Below, piece by piece: positions 1 through 11,545 of a stretch of DNA of 64,000 bases. The DNA lies in contig CM044308.1 in the NCBI GenBank assembly GCA_024291935.2, forward strand, positions 116,462,501 through 116,526,500, read 5' to 3'. The notes beneath the pieces were generated by a model that worked only from the letters and a program-made list of their open reading frames with translations, ran no database searches and had not been told where the DNA came from. Made by a program: the position numbers and the translations under genes. The stretch is from Okapia johnstoni (lineage: Eukaryota > Chordata > Mammalia > Artiodactyla > Giraffidae). Positions within the stretch are counted from its first letter, which is position 1. Each line of letters opens with the position of its first letter.

Positions 1-666
1 CTATATTGAGCATTCTAGATTTCCTAGTCTAGACTCATGACCACCCATTTGTATCTCTGTTAAGATGGAGTCAGAACAGTTTTCTAAAAAGACGTTTGGT
101 CTTGGTCCTTTTCATTCACCTCTGAATAAATAAGGCTAGTCTCATAATCAAGCAAGTATCCTTGGTAGATTCCATTGTGTTCACAAGTTCTGAACCCTGT
201 CTTCATCTCCATTTTCTCTTAAGTCCTCTATATTTGTATTTTAACAGGCAGCATGGGAGAGCTGTATTTTAGGTTCTTGTCAGAGTTCAGACTCACTCTT
301 ATTATTTACCTGAGATAAAGTGTTAGGGAGAATTCCCTGTGTTCTTACAGATGTTGAAATGTACCACTGAATCAAGCCAAATTAGTAGAGAGCTGGGGAT
401 CTAATAAGGATTTGACCCTTATTAGAATTGTTTTTACTGAATTACACTGGTATCATCATCCTGTAGTAAGGGTTGTATATGAGAAACTATCCTGTTTGGG
501 TTTGTTCTCAAAGTAATTATTTATTTAATCATATATGTTCTTCTCTTGGAGACCCTGTAAAAAATTCCTGACCAATCTTGGGTTCTCTTATGCATAAGTA
601 TGTAGTTAACTGCCCCTCTGAATGGCTTATCTGACTAGATTTCTTTCCCGTATCAGATGTTTGAAA

Positions 667-809
667 CCTCTGTCCATGGGATTCTCTAGGTAAGAATGCT
701 GGAGCGGGTTGTCATTTCTTTCTCCAGGGGATCTTCCCGACCTAGGGATCAAACCCGTGTCTCTTGTGTCTCCTGCATTGGCAGGTGGATTCTTTAACCA
801 CTGCGCCTC
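667..809 (-). mobile_element. Bov-tA SINE, truncated
   Basis: Read on the minus strand, the tRNA-like head (GGTTAAAGAATCCACCTGCC) is followed by a degenerate B box and the Bov-A body (GATCCCCTGGAGAAAG, TCTAGGTAAGAATGCTGG seen as its complement). The 3' part beyond the CCATGGACAGAGG region is missing. A 63-codon open frame over it is SINE sequence, not a gene. Confidence 0.9.
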
Positions 810-1089
810 TGTCTTCATAGTAGACTTAATCCTGTTCTTTATCTACGCTGAGGATTCAGGAAAGTATTTGTGAAATCTTTGTTCTTCTAATTTTAAGTAA
901 AATGATAGTATAATTAGAAATACTATTGGTTACGAAAAAAGAACAACCCTTGAATCCATGCCTTTAATAAGGTGTCTTTTTCACTTTGATGGTTTTAAAG
1001 GAAATAGTAAGGAATACACAGAGAAGTGTCCAAACTTTAGTAATTACCCTTTTTAGTACATGGAAAGAAGTATTCACCTTGGTATTTCC

Positions 1090-1290
1090 ATCTGTGAGCT
1101 AGAGACCACCATCATCAAAATCACCTGTACTTCTTGTTGAAGATAAAAATTCCTGGGCCCCCCTTTTCTGACATAATAAATCACAAACCCTGGGCTCCCC
1201 TTCTGACATAATGAATCAGAAACTCTGGTTTAGTCCTGGAATCTGCACTTTAAATGGCTCTCTTGGTGTGTTAAAATGTTGACGCATGTT
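1090..1290 (+). mobile_element. MER5A-like hAT DNA transposon relic
   Basis: The stretch contains the MER5 hallmarks AAAATCACCTG, AAAATTCCTGGGC, AATGAATCAGAAACTCTGG and GGAATCTGCACTTTAAA in the expected order. It is non-autonomous and carries an internal tandem duplication (1151-1223). The family assignment is from memory of the consensus. Confidence 0.6.
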
Positions 1291-2789
1291 ACAGTTTTAC
1301 AAATTACTGTTTTAGAGCTTGCCTGGTAAGAATTGTTTTTGGAAGCTCTCAGATTTTGAGCAATACATTCTTTTCTTGAGATCCTCACGAGGGCCTATTG
1401 GACTAGCAGCACAGTAGATCCCAAACAAAATTTTCCGAGTCGCCAAACACATAATGTCACTGTAAAATCATAAAAGGTTCTGTTTTTTTTGTCATTAGCC
1501 TTGGCTGGGCCTGGTTTATCGTGGCTTCCAGGTGAATTGTGAGGCAGTGAAGGCCGGCTGATAGTAGGCCTATCAGGTCACCCCTCAGGATAACCGAGTT
1601 TGGACAGTGGAGGTCCTTGTCCGCTCTTGACTTGCAGTCATGGAAAACTTGCACTCATTTTCTCATTTCTCATAGGAGTAACTTTAAAGTCAGTGTTAAG
1701 AGTCATAGCATGTATCCCCTTTAATCCATTGATTCTATCTCTAGAAATTTATCCTATTGTTAATCTGTATTGTTAATCTGTGTTTTGAATTTGTGGGGGA
1801 ACTCAAGCTTTTTTCACAGAAGTATATATTTTGTGAATCTCCACAGGAATTTTTTTTTTTTTTTTTTTTTTTTTTTGCTATTTGGTTAAATATGTAGCTG
1901 ATATATGATAAAAATAATTTGAAGTAAAAAAATTTTACTTTGATTATATTATTAATCTGTGTTGTTTAGTTTATTTGAATACGTTTAACAGCTTACTAGA
2001 CAAATAAAATTTTCCCAGTTAAGTGATGTGTAGTATTCATTTTCATTGTGTAATAAAAAACATCACTAGTCTACAGATTTTAAATGATGTGCTTTGGGGA
2101 CTGAGTGTACAGATTAAAACTTTTAATTTAAATATCAATAAAAGCTGGGATGGGGATTGCTTTCCTGATGTGATACTCAAGGAAACTTGTATTCTACTCT
2201 TTAAAAAAAAATCAACTTATGTTTTATAATATTTAAGTTTTGTTTCCAAATGAAAATCTTAGGTTTCAGTCAGCTATTTATAAACACTTCCTCAGGAGCA
2301 AACTTTATGCTTCAACATGCAACAAAACAAATGCATCTAATTTGGATATTATCAGTTTCTTTTTTTTTAATGGCTTTTCAAATACTACAAATAATTTGAT
2401 ATAAGTAATGCATGTATATGTGCATTTCTTTTAGAATAATGCAGCCTGTGAATATGATAAAGATTATCTTGAGATAAAATTTGCCATTTTTATGCTGTAT
2501 TAGCTTGTATGTCAGTTTTCTGAATACTTTTTTGTTTTTAACCAGCAATCCATTTTGAGTGCAAATAAAACAACATATGATTAAGAAAATCTATGTAAAG
2601 CAATCTGGGTCACTTCTGGTATTGAGCTGAATGGCAAGTGCCTTAAGTGGCTAAATTATGAACCAGTTCATCTGCTTATGTACAGACTCATGGGAAATCC
2701 CTGGCCTACTTTAAAGAAATACTTTTGTATGTGTGTTTTAGATACAGAAATTGAAATGGGGCTGATTGTTGCCTTTAATAACATAATAC

Positions 2790-3190
2790 CACTGAAACAA
2801 TTCATGGGTAGATGAATGCCACCATATAGACAGACTCTCGGATGTAGATGCCAAGATACTTACTGCCATTTTGTAATAACCACAAAACTGAATAGTATAA
2901 ATGAGGGAGAAAGAGGCAGCAATCTAAATGTTCATCAGTAGGACACTAGTAAATAATGATGCAGTCCTGTGTATATAGTGGAAAAATGACTGCTGTGTGT
3001 GCCACTATGGAAAGCAGCATGAGGAGCAGTAGAGGATGAAACTGGTTTTGTGTAAAATGAATATATGTGTGTGTGTGAGCTCCTAGTGCACTGTTCATAT
3101 GGATGGGTACTTGGGAGGTGGGAGAATTAATGTAGGGGAGGGCTGGGTGAGTGAATGAGATTTATTTTTATATTATTCATTTCTAAATTG
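2790..3190 (+). mobile_element. Old L1 3'-end fragment
   Basis: Phrases such as GGCAGCAATCTAAATGTTCATC, split here across short blocks (AATCTAAATG, TTCATCAGTAGG, AATAATGATGCAG), resemble the L1 3' region in sense orientation. The sequence is highly diverged and the boundaries are approximate. Confidence 0.45.
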
Positions 3191-3239
3191 TGATGTGGCA
3201 TTGATAATAAAATTTCCTATTATTTAGGTAATAGCGCCT

Positions 3240-3360
3240 CTCATATTTTAATAAATAATTAATGTTCTTTGAGCTTTTTGAAGTCGGGCACCATGTGTTG
3301 TCTCTATTGCCAGGGCCTAGCCAGTGTCTCCATGGGAGATACTTAATATTTGAATAAAGA
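3240..3360 (+). mobile_element. Possible L2 3'-end fragment
   Basis: The order TTTTTGAAGTCGGGCACCATG, GCCAGGGCCTAGCCAGTG, GGGAGATACTTAATATTTGAA resembles the LINE2 3' terminus (CCTAGCACAGTG, GTAGGTGCTCAATAAATATT). Divergence is high. Confidence 0.35.
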
Positions 3361-3736
3361 AAGAGGGTATGGGTGAAATATATGTAAGATGTGTTTCATG
3401 AATAATTCTGCTAATATTTATAGCAGTTGAAAACATTTTTATGTCCCAAGGCCATTTGAAGCAATTGATTTTTCTTGGGTTAAACTTTACTTTCTTCTTC
3501 CCAACTTCCTTTCTGAATTTGAGTCTTAGAACTAACCTCAATTTATATTTAAATTCTTTGAAACATTAGAGATTCCAGAATTACGAGTATATTAACAACA
3601 TATTAAATCTAAATATCTTCTAACAGCCAACCCTGCATAAATTGCTACAGCATTACCTTGATAATAAATCAGCAGTTTGAGTTTCTATGTGGAAAAGAGT
3701 TACATTTAAACCTTCTTGTGTTTGCCTTTTCATTAG

Positions 3737-3996
3737 GATTCTGATAATCCTGACCTTCGAGACCGGGGCTATATTTATTGGCGCCTTCTCTCAACTGATC
3801 CTGTCACAGCTAAAGAAGTAGTCTTGTCTGAAAAGCCACTGATTTCTGAGGAGACAGATCTTATTGAGCCAACTCTACTGGATGAGCTAATCTGCCACAT
3901 TGGTTCTTTGGCCTCAGTGTACCATAAGCCTCCCAATGCTTTTGTGGAAGGAAGTCATGGAATCCATCGCAAACACTTGCCAATACACCATGGGAG
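3737..3996 (+). CDS. AP2B1: AP2B1 exon: end of trunk and start of hinge (residues 513-599)
   Basis: 260 coding bases, entering in phase 0 and leaving with two bases (AG) that complete Ser599 with the first base of the next exon. The frame opens [19 protein letters not shown], a conserved helix near the end of the HEAT-like solenoid of the beta trunk. It continues through a leucine-rich segment ([17 protein letters not shown]) and reaches the beginning of the flexible hinge at [11 protein letters not shown]. The trunk packs against alpha-adaptin and mu2 in the AP-2 core, where the beta subunit also covers and exposes cargo sites. The acceptor is CATTAG at 3731-3736 and the donor is GTAAGC at 3997. 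The frame is open with no lesion. It is distinguished from AP1B1 by the residue text; the call is firm. Confidence 0.97.
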
Positions 3997-4462
3997 GTAA
4001 GCAGGTAAACTTGGTTTGATTGAGAAGTGATTCTTTTTATAGATGAAGTTTGTCTTCCTTAAGCTTTGCTATGCATTGGCAAACCTATTCTGCTGCCTTG
4101 GGGGCTTCATCTGAATTCTAGTGACTACACACATGTAATGGATAAAAGACCTTTTTGAGTTCTGATCTCAGGGTTGGTAAGATTATGCCTTTAGAAAATT
4201 GTAGTAAAAACTTTCTGAATGGATAAAGTTTGAAAGTTGCTTAAGACTCTAAAAGATGAGGCTAGAAATTTTCCCATAGTTGAAAACTTGGTAAAAAACA
4301 TATACAGGCATACCATAGAGATTGTGAGCTTTGGATCCAGAACACTGCAATAAAGCGGGTCACAAATTTTTTTGTTGTTACTTCTGAGTGCATACAAAAG
4401 TTACATCTGCTCTGTAATGTAGTCTGTTAAATGTGCAGTAGTATTACGTCTAAGAAAAAGTC

Positions 4463-5890
4463 TTTTGTTGTTTAGTCACTAAGTCGTGTCCGACTCGGCA
4501 ACCCCATGGACTGCAGCACGCTGGGCTTCCCTGTCCTTCACTGTCTCCTGGAGTTTGCTCAAACTCATGTCCATTGAGTCAGTGGTGCCATCCAGCCATC
4601 TCATCCTCTGTCACCCCCTTCTCTTCCTGCCCTCAGTCTTGCCCACCATCAGGGTCTTTTCCAGTGAGTTAACTTTTTGTGTCAGTTGGCCAGAGTACTG
4701 GAGCTTCAGCTTCAGCAACAGTCCTTCCAGTGAATATTCAGGGTTGATTTCCTTTAGGATTGACTGATTTGATCTCCTTGCAGTCCAAGGGACTCTCAAG
4801 AGTCTTCACCAGCACCATAGTTCGAAAGCATCAATTCTTCAGCTATCAGCCTTCTTTATGGTCCAACTTGCTCATCCACACATGACTACTGGAAATGCCA
4901 CAGTTTTGACTATGTGGACCTTTGTTGTCAAAGTGGTGTCTCTACTTTTTAATATGCTGTCTAGCTTTGTTGTAGCTTTCCTTCCAAGGAGCAATCATCT
5001 TTTAATTTCATGGCTGCAGTCATAGTCCACAGTGATTTTGGAGCCCAAGAAGATAGAATCTGCCACTGTTTCCATTTATTCCCCATTTATTTGCCATGAA
5101 GTGATGGAACCAGATGCCATGATCTTAGGTTTTTGAATGTTGAGTTTTAAGCCAGCTCTTTCACCTTCATCAAGAGGCCCTTTAGTTCCTTTTTACTTTC
5201 TGCCATTAGAGTGGTGTCATCTGCATATCTGAGATTGTTGGTATTTCTCCTGGCAATCTTGATGCCAGCTTGTGCTTCATCCAGCCTGGCATTTCACATG
5301 ATGTACTCTGCATATAAGTGAAATAATCAGGGTGACAGTAAACAGCCTTAACGTACTCCTTTCCCAATCTGGAACCAATCTGTTGTTCCATGTCCAGTTC
5401 TAACTGTTGCTTCTTGACCCACATACAGGTTTCTCAGGAGGCCGGTAAGGTGGTCTGGTATTCTCATCTCTCTCAAGACTCTTCCACAGTTTAATGTGTT
5501 CCACATAGACTTACGTATAGTCGGTGAAGCAGAAGTAGATATTTTTCTAGAATTCCCTTGCTTTCTCTATGATCCAGTGAATATTGGCAATTTGATCTCT
5601 GGTTCCTCTGCCTTTTCTAAATCCAGCTTGTACATCTGGAAGCTCTTGCTTCACATACTGCTGAAGGCTCACTTGAAGGATTTTGAGCATAGCCTTACTA
5701 GCATGCTGAATGAGTGTAACTGTGCCATAGTTTGGACATTCTTTGGCACTGCCCTTCATTGAGATTGTAATGAAAACTAACCTTTTCCAGTCCTGTGGCC
5801 ACTGCTGAGTTTTCCAATTTTGCTGACATATTGAGTGCAGTTCTTTAATAGCATCATCTTTTAGGATTTTAAATAGCTCAACTGGGTTAC
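4463..5890 (-). mobile_element. BovB (RTE-type) LINE, 5'-truncated
   Basis: The element lies antisense to AP2B1. Its 3' end, read in complement, is the familiar TGGACTGCAGCACG / AAGTCGTGTCCGACTC block at about 4465-4560. Minus-strand open pieces match the C-terminal half of the BovB reverse transcriptase/endonuclease polyprotein: an ARRSNQSILKEINPEYS segment at 4611-4799, and an RT-domain segment with FRKGRGTRDQIANI at 5547-5759. The frame is interrupted between these pieces by stops and shifts, so it cannot encode an active enzyme. The 5' boundary near 5890 is uncertain. Confidence 0.9.
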
Positions 5891-5938
5891 CACTGATATA
5901 TTACAAGGCTTTACAGTTTATACCATGTTTTCATCTGG

Positions 5939-6058
5939 AGCTTCCCTGGTAGCTCAGTTGGTAAAGAAACCACTGGCAATGCAAGAAACCCTGGTTTGAT
6001 TCCCGGGTCAGGAAGATCTCCTGGAGAAGGGATAGGCTACCTACTCTAGTATTCTTGG
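5939..6058 (+). mobile_element. Bov-tA SINE, first of a tandem pair (truncated)
   Basis: The tRNA-like head (CTTCCCTGGTAGCTCAG, then GGTTTGATTCCCGGG as B box) is followed by only the first part of the Bov-A body. It stops at TAGTATTCTTGG, where the next copy begins. Confidence 0.88.
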
Positions 6059-6252
6059 TTTCCCTGGTGGCTCAGCTAGTAAAGAATCCACCTGCAGTGT
6101 AGGAGACCTGGGTTCGATCCCTGGGTTGGGAAGATCCCCTGGAGTAGGGAAAGGTTACCCACTCCAGTATTGTAGCCTGGAGAAATACGTGGACTGTATA
6201 GTCCATGGGGTGGCAAAGAGTTGGACAGGACTAAGCGACTTTCACTCACTTC
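6059..6252 (+). mobile_element. Bov-tA SINE, second of a tandem pair (near full length)
   Basis: Starts TTTCCCTGGTGGCTCAGC, has a B box GGTTCGATCCCTGGG, the GAAGATCCCCTGGAG body, and ends GTTGGACAGGACTAAGCGAC plus a TTTCACT tail. The abutting incomplete copy upstream suggests either insertion of one SINE into another or a tandem tRNA-SINE arrangement. Confidence 0.9.
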
Positions 6253-6714
6253 ATTTGATCCTTCCTAAAATCGACTACTTTGTTTTGTTACCATTTTATT
6301 GGTGAGGGAGCTTTGCATCAGAGAGGTGGTCACTTGCCCAAGACTATGCGTGCAACTAGTTATTAATGGAGCCAAAGCTTGGTCCTGGTCATCTTACTCT
6401 AATTGCCCCATTCTTACCACAACATCCCCAGTGTTACTCTGCTTATTTCACTGAAAGTGTGTGCATGGATTTCTCCCGGGTTTACTTCTGTAACTCTGAC
6501 TGCCAGTTCCTTGGCCTTAGCTGTCTATTGAACTTCCCTATTTGTTTTTCTTCCTTGAAACTTAACAGAATTGAAAGGCAACGTATAATTTTCCCTGTTA
6601 TCCCTCCAGATTCCTCTTATAAGGAGCATCACTAGTCTTTTGCTTCTTTGTTTTTTTTTCTGAGTTTGATTCTTCATTCTTCTTTGTTCAAGCATTGTCA
6701 AAACCTAACTAGGA

Positions 6715-6824
6715 AGAGGGGATATATGTAAATATACAGCTGATTCATTTTGCCTCTACAGCAGAAACTAACACAACATTGTAAAGCGAGCAACTTTACG
6801 CCAATAAAAAATAATTAAAAAAAA
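6715..6824 (+). mobile_element. L1 3' tail, short truncated insertion with target duplications
   Basis: The sequence CAGAAACTAACACAACATTG and a CCAATAAAAAATAATT(A)n tail are the 3' end of a ruminant L1. It is flanked by AAACCTAACTAGGA (6701-6714) and AAACCTACCTAGGA (6825-6838), a 14-base target site duplication with one mismatch. This fixes both insertion ends. Confidence 0.85.
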
Positions 6825-7330
6825 AAACCTACCTAGGATTTTTAGAGAAAGCATTTGTTTATTAATGGGATTTTTACAGAATGTTTTTTGTTTTTAAAAA
6901 ACTATTTTATGTCTTAGAAAACACGCAAGATAGAATGTTAAAACATAATCATCACTCAGCTTCAACAGTCATCAATATTTTACCAATCTTATTTCACTTA
7001 ACACCCCCACAGTTTTTTTTTTTAGGGAACTGGAGTATTTTAAATTTCAGACCTCATATCACTTCATTCATAAGTACTTTAATTGGTATCTCTAAAAAAT
7101 AAGCAGTTTAAAAAAATATCATAATACATTATCAAGCTTAAGTTAGGAATAATTCCTTAATGGTCAAAACTGAACTACTTCCACATTTTTTCAATTGCCA
7201 TTCTCTCTTCTGTTTTATTAAAGTTTATCTAAAATTGGTTTTACTTTTTGCATAAATGTTTGGAATACTTCACAGTGAAGCCAACTGAGCTGGAAATTTT
7301 CTTTTGAGTTTTTTTTTTTTTTTTTTTTCA

Positions 7331-7777
7331 CTTGGTAAGATTTAGGGGAAGTGAAGATGAGGAATATACAACTCTGAAAACAGGTCTAGAACATTACTCT
7401 AGCAGGAGTGTGTATAGTGAACTGAAGTTGGGAGAGTGGACATGAAGATGAGCTAAGAGTAATCAATTTAACTGCTACTGCCACCACACTGTAAAAAAGG
7501 GAATAGTGAGTTCTAAGAAATGTTAAAAGGACTAGTCCTTTCTTAAAACTCACTATTCCCTTTTTAAACAATTACTCTTAGCTCATCTTCATGTCCATTC
7601 TCCCAACTTTAGTCCACTATACACACAGCTGCTAGAATAATGTTCCTCTAAATGTTATTTTTAGTTTTGTTCAACAAATAAAAGTGATTCTGCATTGCCT
7701 ATCATATAAAAAGTAACTCTCCAGACCTGTTTTCAGAGTTGTATTTTTCTCATCTTCATTTCCCCTAAATCTTACAA
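7331..7777. repeat. Long imperfect inverted duplication of L2 sequence
   Basis: The left arm (7331-7533) reads in reverse complement as the right arm (7534-7777). Matching blocks include GGTAAGATTTAGGGG with CCCCTAAATCTTAC, ACTCTGAAAACAGGTCT with GACCTGTTTTCAGAGT, CATGAAGATGAGCTAAGAGTAA with its complement, and GGGAATAGTGAGTT with its complement. The centre is the palindrome AAAGGACTAGTCCTTT at 7526-7541. The right arm carries roughly 70 extra bases (about 7652-7720) and the left roughly 30 (about 7470-7498), so the arms have since acquired indels. Transcribed, this would fold into a long intronic hairpin. Confidence 0.85.
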
Positions 7778-8228
7778 TTACAGTGTCTGCTCCTGCCACT
7801 ATAATTTTTTCACTGGCCCTAAAAGTCAAGTTGTTTATTTCTATGCCTTTGCACAAACTATCCCTTCATTTTTGGAAGGTCTCTCCCTGGTAGTTCCTTA
7901 TAACTATGCTATTCTTAAAAATCTAGCCCTAAAACCATCCTCAGAAGCTTTTGGGAATCAGCCCCACCTGGTTCTGAGAAGCCCCACCTGCTTCTCATCT
8001 GTAGTCTGTCATTGTGCAGACACACAATACTCATTTCTGCTGTTCCACAGTGAATGTGCTTTTCACTTATTTTGTCAATACTGGTTTTGGGGTTGGTTGG
8101 TTCGAGTGTAAATTATTTGAAGACAGAAAATATATTTCTCTATTTTTTTTAGGTATTTCTCCAGAGTTTTCATTACAGTGTTCCCTTACAGAGTAGGTGC
8201 TCAATTAAAATTGATTGAGGTTGTTGTA
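7534..8228 (+). mobile_element. LINE2 (L2) 3' region
   Basis: Resemblance to the L2 3' consensus runs through TCCATTCTCCCAAC, CACAGCTGCTAGAATAATG, GGCATTGCCTATCAT-like text, TGCCTTTGCACAAACTATCC, TATTTGAAGACAG and GAGTAGGTGCTCAATTAAAATTG. That is the order of a sense-strand L2 ending in the usual 3' terminus. Old and diverged. Confidence 0.6.
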
Positions 8229-8361
8229 TATATAGTAATATAAAATTGATTGAAGAGGTTATATTGTATAAGAGCATATGACATTGACTCGTTGTCTTGT
8301 TACCAAGTCTCTGCTAAAACTGACTTTTCTCTGTTCCCCTCTTTCTGTTTGTACCTTGCAG

Positions 8362-8554
8362 CACTGATGCGGGTGACAGCCCTGTTGGCACCACCACTGC
8401 CACCAACCTGGAGCAGCCTCAGGTTATTCCCTCCCAAGGTGACCTTCTGGGGGATCTTTTAAACCTTGACCTTGGTCCTCCAGTCAATGTGCCACAGGTA
8501 TCTTCCATGCAGATGGGAGCAGTGGATCTCTTGGGAGGAGGACTAGATAGTCTG
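8362..8554 (+). CDS. AP2B1: AP2B1 hinge exon with clathrin box (residues 599-663)
   Basis: 193 coding bases. The first base completes Ser599 and the exon ends in phase 0 after Leu663. The text is rich in Gly, Pro, Asp, Thr and Gln, as expected of an unstructured linker. The type I clathrin box LLNLD is encoded at 8456-8470, residues 631-635, and binds the terminal beta-propeller of clathrin heavy chain. Further downstream is VDLLGGGLDSL, an acidic-leucine segment at the exon end. The acceptor is TACCTTGCAG and the donor GTAAGC at 8555. The precise match of the box to residues 631-635 is the main check on my numbering. No lesion. Confidence 0.97.
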
Positions 8555-11377
8555 GTAAGCATCTTTCTTCTTTCTTTTGGTTCTTTTAAATTCTTTTTGT
8601 TTTTAAATTTTGGGAGTTCTTTTTAATTCTTGATATGCTGAAGAATGTTAAATCTTTTACCTTTTCAGAACTAGATGACAAGCAGAGCAATGTCCTTTGA
8701 TAAAGGACAGGATTATGTATCTCTAGAGAATTAAATGATACTGTTATCATTGGTATGGGGAGTGTTTGCATGTGTACAGGATTATTTTGTTGTCCTGCCT
8801 TTAAATAGAACTTTTGGTGCTTAACCAACCTAGTTGCCTTTCCAGAGCTTATTATTGCTCCTGCTGCTTAACTCTGGATAGCCACTGTAATTCCCCTTTT
8901 GACATGAACATCATTTAAATGATCTCATAGTGGTCATCCTACTTTGAGGCTTTCAAGCTTTTGCCTTTTTTTATTTCAATATTGTATTGGCTTATACCTT
9001 ATCTAATTCTGAAGGATTCTGAGGCAGACATTTGAGCCATTTTTTTTTTTTTTTTTTTTTTTTTAATATCTTTCTTACAGTTGGAAAGTACTTCTTGATT
9101 GGTTCTTTTTTCCTCTTCTCCATCCACATCTCCCACTCCACACTGTCATACTTCCAATTTAATTAGCTTCCAGGATTCTAATACTAAAAGGCTCCAAAGT
9201 CCAAAGTGTCTGTGAATATGTGCCAATTAGTTGCTGTTGCTGTGCAGGATACATGAGAAATATTAAGGATGACCTTCCATCTGGGTAGAGAGGCCAGAGA
9301 AATAAGAGGTCTTATCACATGGCTCCCTGCAAATTAGATACTTAATTGTGGTAGAATTAGAGAAGCTTTTTTAGCAGGACACTTGCAAATAAGATGTTTG
9401 TCATCCTGATGACTATATATATGCCCAACAAACGGATTTATTTCCCAGCATTAGAATTTGAACGCAGTGCCTTAGGTACAAAAATATTATGTCCTCAGAG
9501 ATTACATAAACAAAACAACCTTCCTTTCTGCTTCATACACTGGCATTTTCTCTTTGCTTTTCATATTCATATCTCTTTAATGAACAGAGTTGACTGAATG
9601 GCTTCCTCATGTGATATCCTGCATTGCTCTGTGGCCTCCTTTCTAGAGTCAGGAGACTGATGAATGAATGTTGAAATATTCATGCAGACTCCCAGAAATC
9701 CCTTCTAAACACTGAAACAGCTCTTCTTATTCTGTTGACGTATGAACTACAAGTTAAATGTTAAATCCTCCTCACGTTTATGCCTTAACAACCCTGCTTA
9801 TTTCTCTAGAAGTTTACAACATGGTGGACTCGTTGAACCTAAGAAGACAAAGAAATTAAATTTGAAGGATGGAGGAGAGAAAGAGGCTCTGTATTTCGAT
9901 GATGCCTGGCTCAGGATTCTGTGCTCTTTGTTTCTTGACCCACTTTAGCATGGAAGGAAAGAGAATATTATTTCCGTTGGCTTGGTATCTTAACTCTTTT
10001 TATCTTAGCTCTTGCTGGTGCTTAACACCAGTGAGTTTTTTCCTTAGATTTTATGCAGCCAATCCAGTCATCTGTTAGAATTCTGGAAAGTTTACATCAG
10101 GGAGAAAATTGATTAGAACTTTCTTAGATTGTAGTAGACTAAGTCGCATGTGGGCTTTTTCTTGTTTGTTTTGCAAAGGATATTCACTTTGGGACAGAGA
10201 ATAAACTTTTTATAATTGGATATCTAAATATTATATAGGCGTTGCTGTGTAAGCCCAGTAATGCTCCTGTAACTCTAAATTTTGGCTTATTCTGACTTTG
10301 AGATTTAGAATGGCATACTTGGTGTTACAGCCCCAGAAAGTGTTTGCATGCAGGTTTCTTCAACTTATTCTGTGATACAAATATATACCAGAAATCAGAA
10401 TGAGGAGGAAAAGCCCTTTTTGCTTTGGATCTGTCTGCAGTTAAATATATATTCACTCAAAGAACTAAGATTCCTTTTAAGAGAACATCACAAGGAAGAG
10501 ACCTAAACCTGGCTATGTGAAAGACGAGTTTCTGTGGCAGCAGTAGTCTGTGCCATTTTTAAAAAGCTTTTATTGTTCTTGTGTAAATTATCTAATTTCA
10601 AGATGGAGATAGTTCTCAGGGTTTTTACTTAATCTATACAGATAGTGCTATTTCTTGAATGAATCCTTACCTTTTAACAGTGCTCCTCAAATTAACGTGT
10701 ACATACATCAAATGGAGATCTTGAACAAGACAATTGTTGTTGGTCTGGGCTATGACCTAGGAGTCTCCTTTTCTAACAAACCACCCATGTCTGCGGACAA
10801 CATTTTGCCTCGTAAAGACATGGAATATCTGTAATCACTGTGAACCATTTCGCTTTGGTGTTGGAATAGCTATTGATAAACCTCCGTGCCTTTTTCTCCT
10901 GACTTCAGTAGTAAGCACATTCCTGAAAGGATGGCTCCTACTCTGCCTCACACTGAGGGAGGGCACAAAACTCTTGAAATTATTTTGGTATAAGTCTGTC
11001 TTTTATTCTCTAGGAAGAAGAATGTTCCTGGGTATGGTAGAATTTGACCCAGGTCCCCATTTAAAATGTAGCCTGGATCAGAGTTATTAACATGTGGTTG
11101 TCTGGCAAGCAGCACTCAGGTTACGTTGTCAGTGTTCATCTCAGAAAGGCTCTCTGCAGTTTCTACTTGGCTTTTATCATTGGTTTCTAACAGAACCTTG
11201 CCCATAGAGGTCAGTGGTGTGCTGCTAATGAAGCGTGGCAGCTACTTAACCTTTTATTCCAACCTTTGTGTTCTCAACTCTAGCTGCATAATTGGTTTTT
11301 AAAAAATACATATACTGGCAGTGTTTGTACCTAGCTCTAGAACAGTTAAACAGAATTCCTGAGAGATAGGGCCCTAT

Positions 11378-11545
11378 AGTTGTTCAGTCACTCAGTCGTG
11401 TCTAACTCTTTGCGACCCCATGGACTGCAGCATGCCAGGCTTCCCTGTCCTTCACCATCTCCCAGAACTTGCTCAAACTCATGTCCATTGAGTCAGTGAT
11501 ACCATCCAACCATCTCGACCTCTGTTGTCCACTTCTCTTCTATGT
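11378..11545 (-). mobile_element. BovB LINE 3'-end fragment
   Basis: TCACTCAGTCGTGTCTAAC, TGCGACCCCATGGACTGCAG and TCATGTCCATTGAGTCAG are the complement of the BovB 3' end. Only the terminal part (about 168 bases) is present. Confidence 0.88.

Larger units (their letters stand above)
1..3736 (+). other. AP2B1: AP2B1 intron, 3' portion (incomplete)
   Basis: Intron sequence leading to the TTTTCATTAG acceptor before 3737. I found no exon-like AP2B1 text here, so the preceding exon lies outside the window. It holds a minus-strand Bov-tA SINE, a MER5-like hAT relic with an internal duplication, a T-run of about 27 bases at 1850-1876, an old L1 fragment and a weak L2-like stretch. The remainder is AT-rich and I recognise nothing in it. 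Confidence 0.85.
3997..8361 (+). other. AP2B1: AP2B1 intron between trunk/hinge and clathrin-box exons
   Basis: 4,365 bases from GTAAGC to TTGCAG. It contains a BovB LINE of about 1.4 kb on the minus strand, two Bov-tA SINEs in tandem, an L1 3' tail with near-perfect target duplications, and an L2 copy whose start has been duplicated in inverted orientation. I see no coding potential beyond retroelement remnants. Confidence 0.9.

Noticed and set aside
5939..6252. tRNA-like sequence with a good B box (GGTTCGATCCC)
   Set aside because: It is the head of Bov-tA SINEs. The attached Bov-A body and many similar copies rule out a functional tRNA gene. The same holds for the other Bov-tA and CHR copies.
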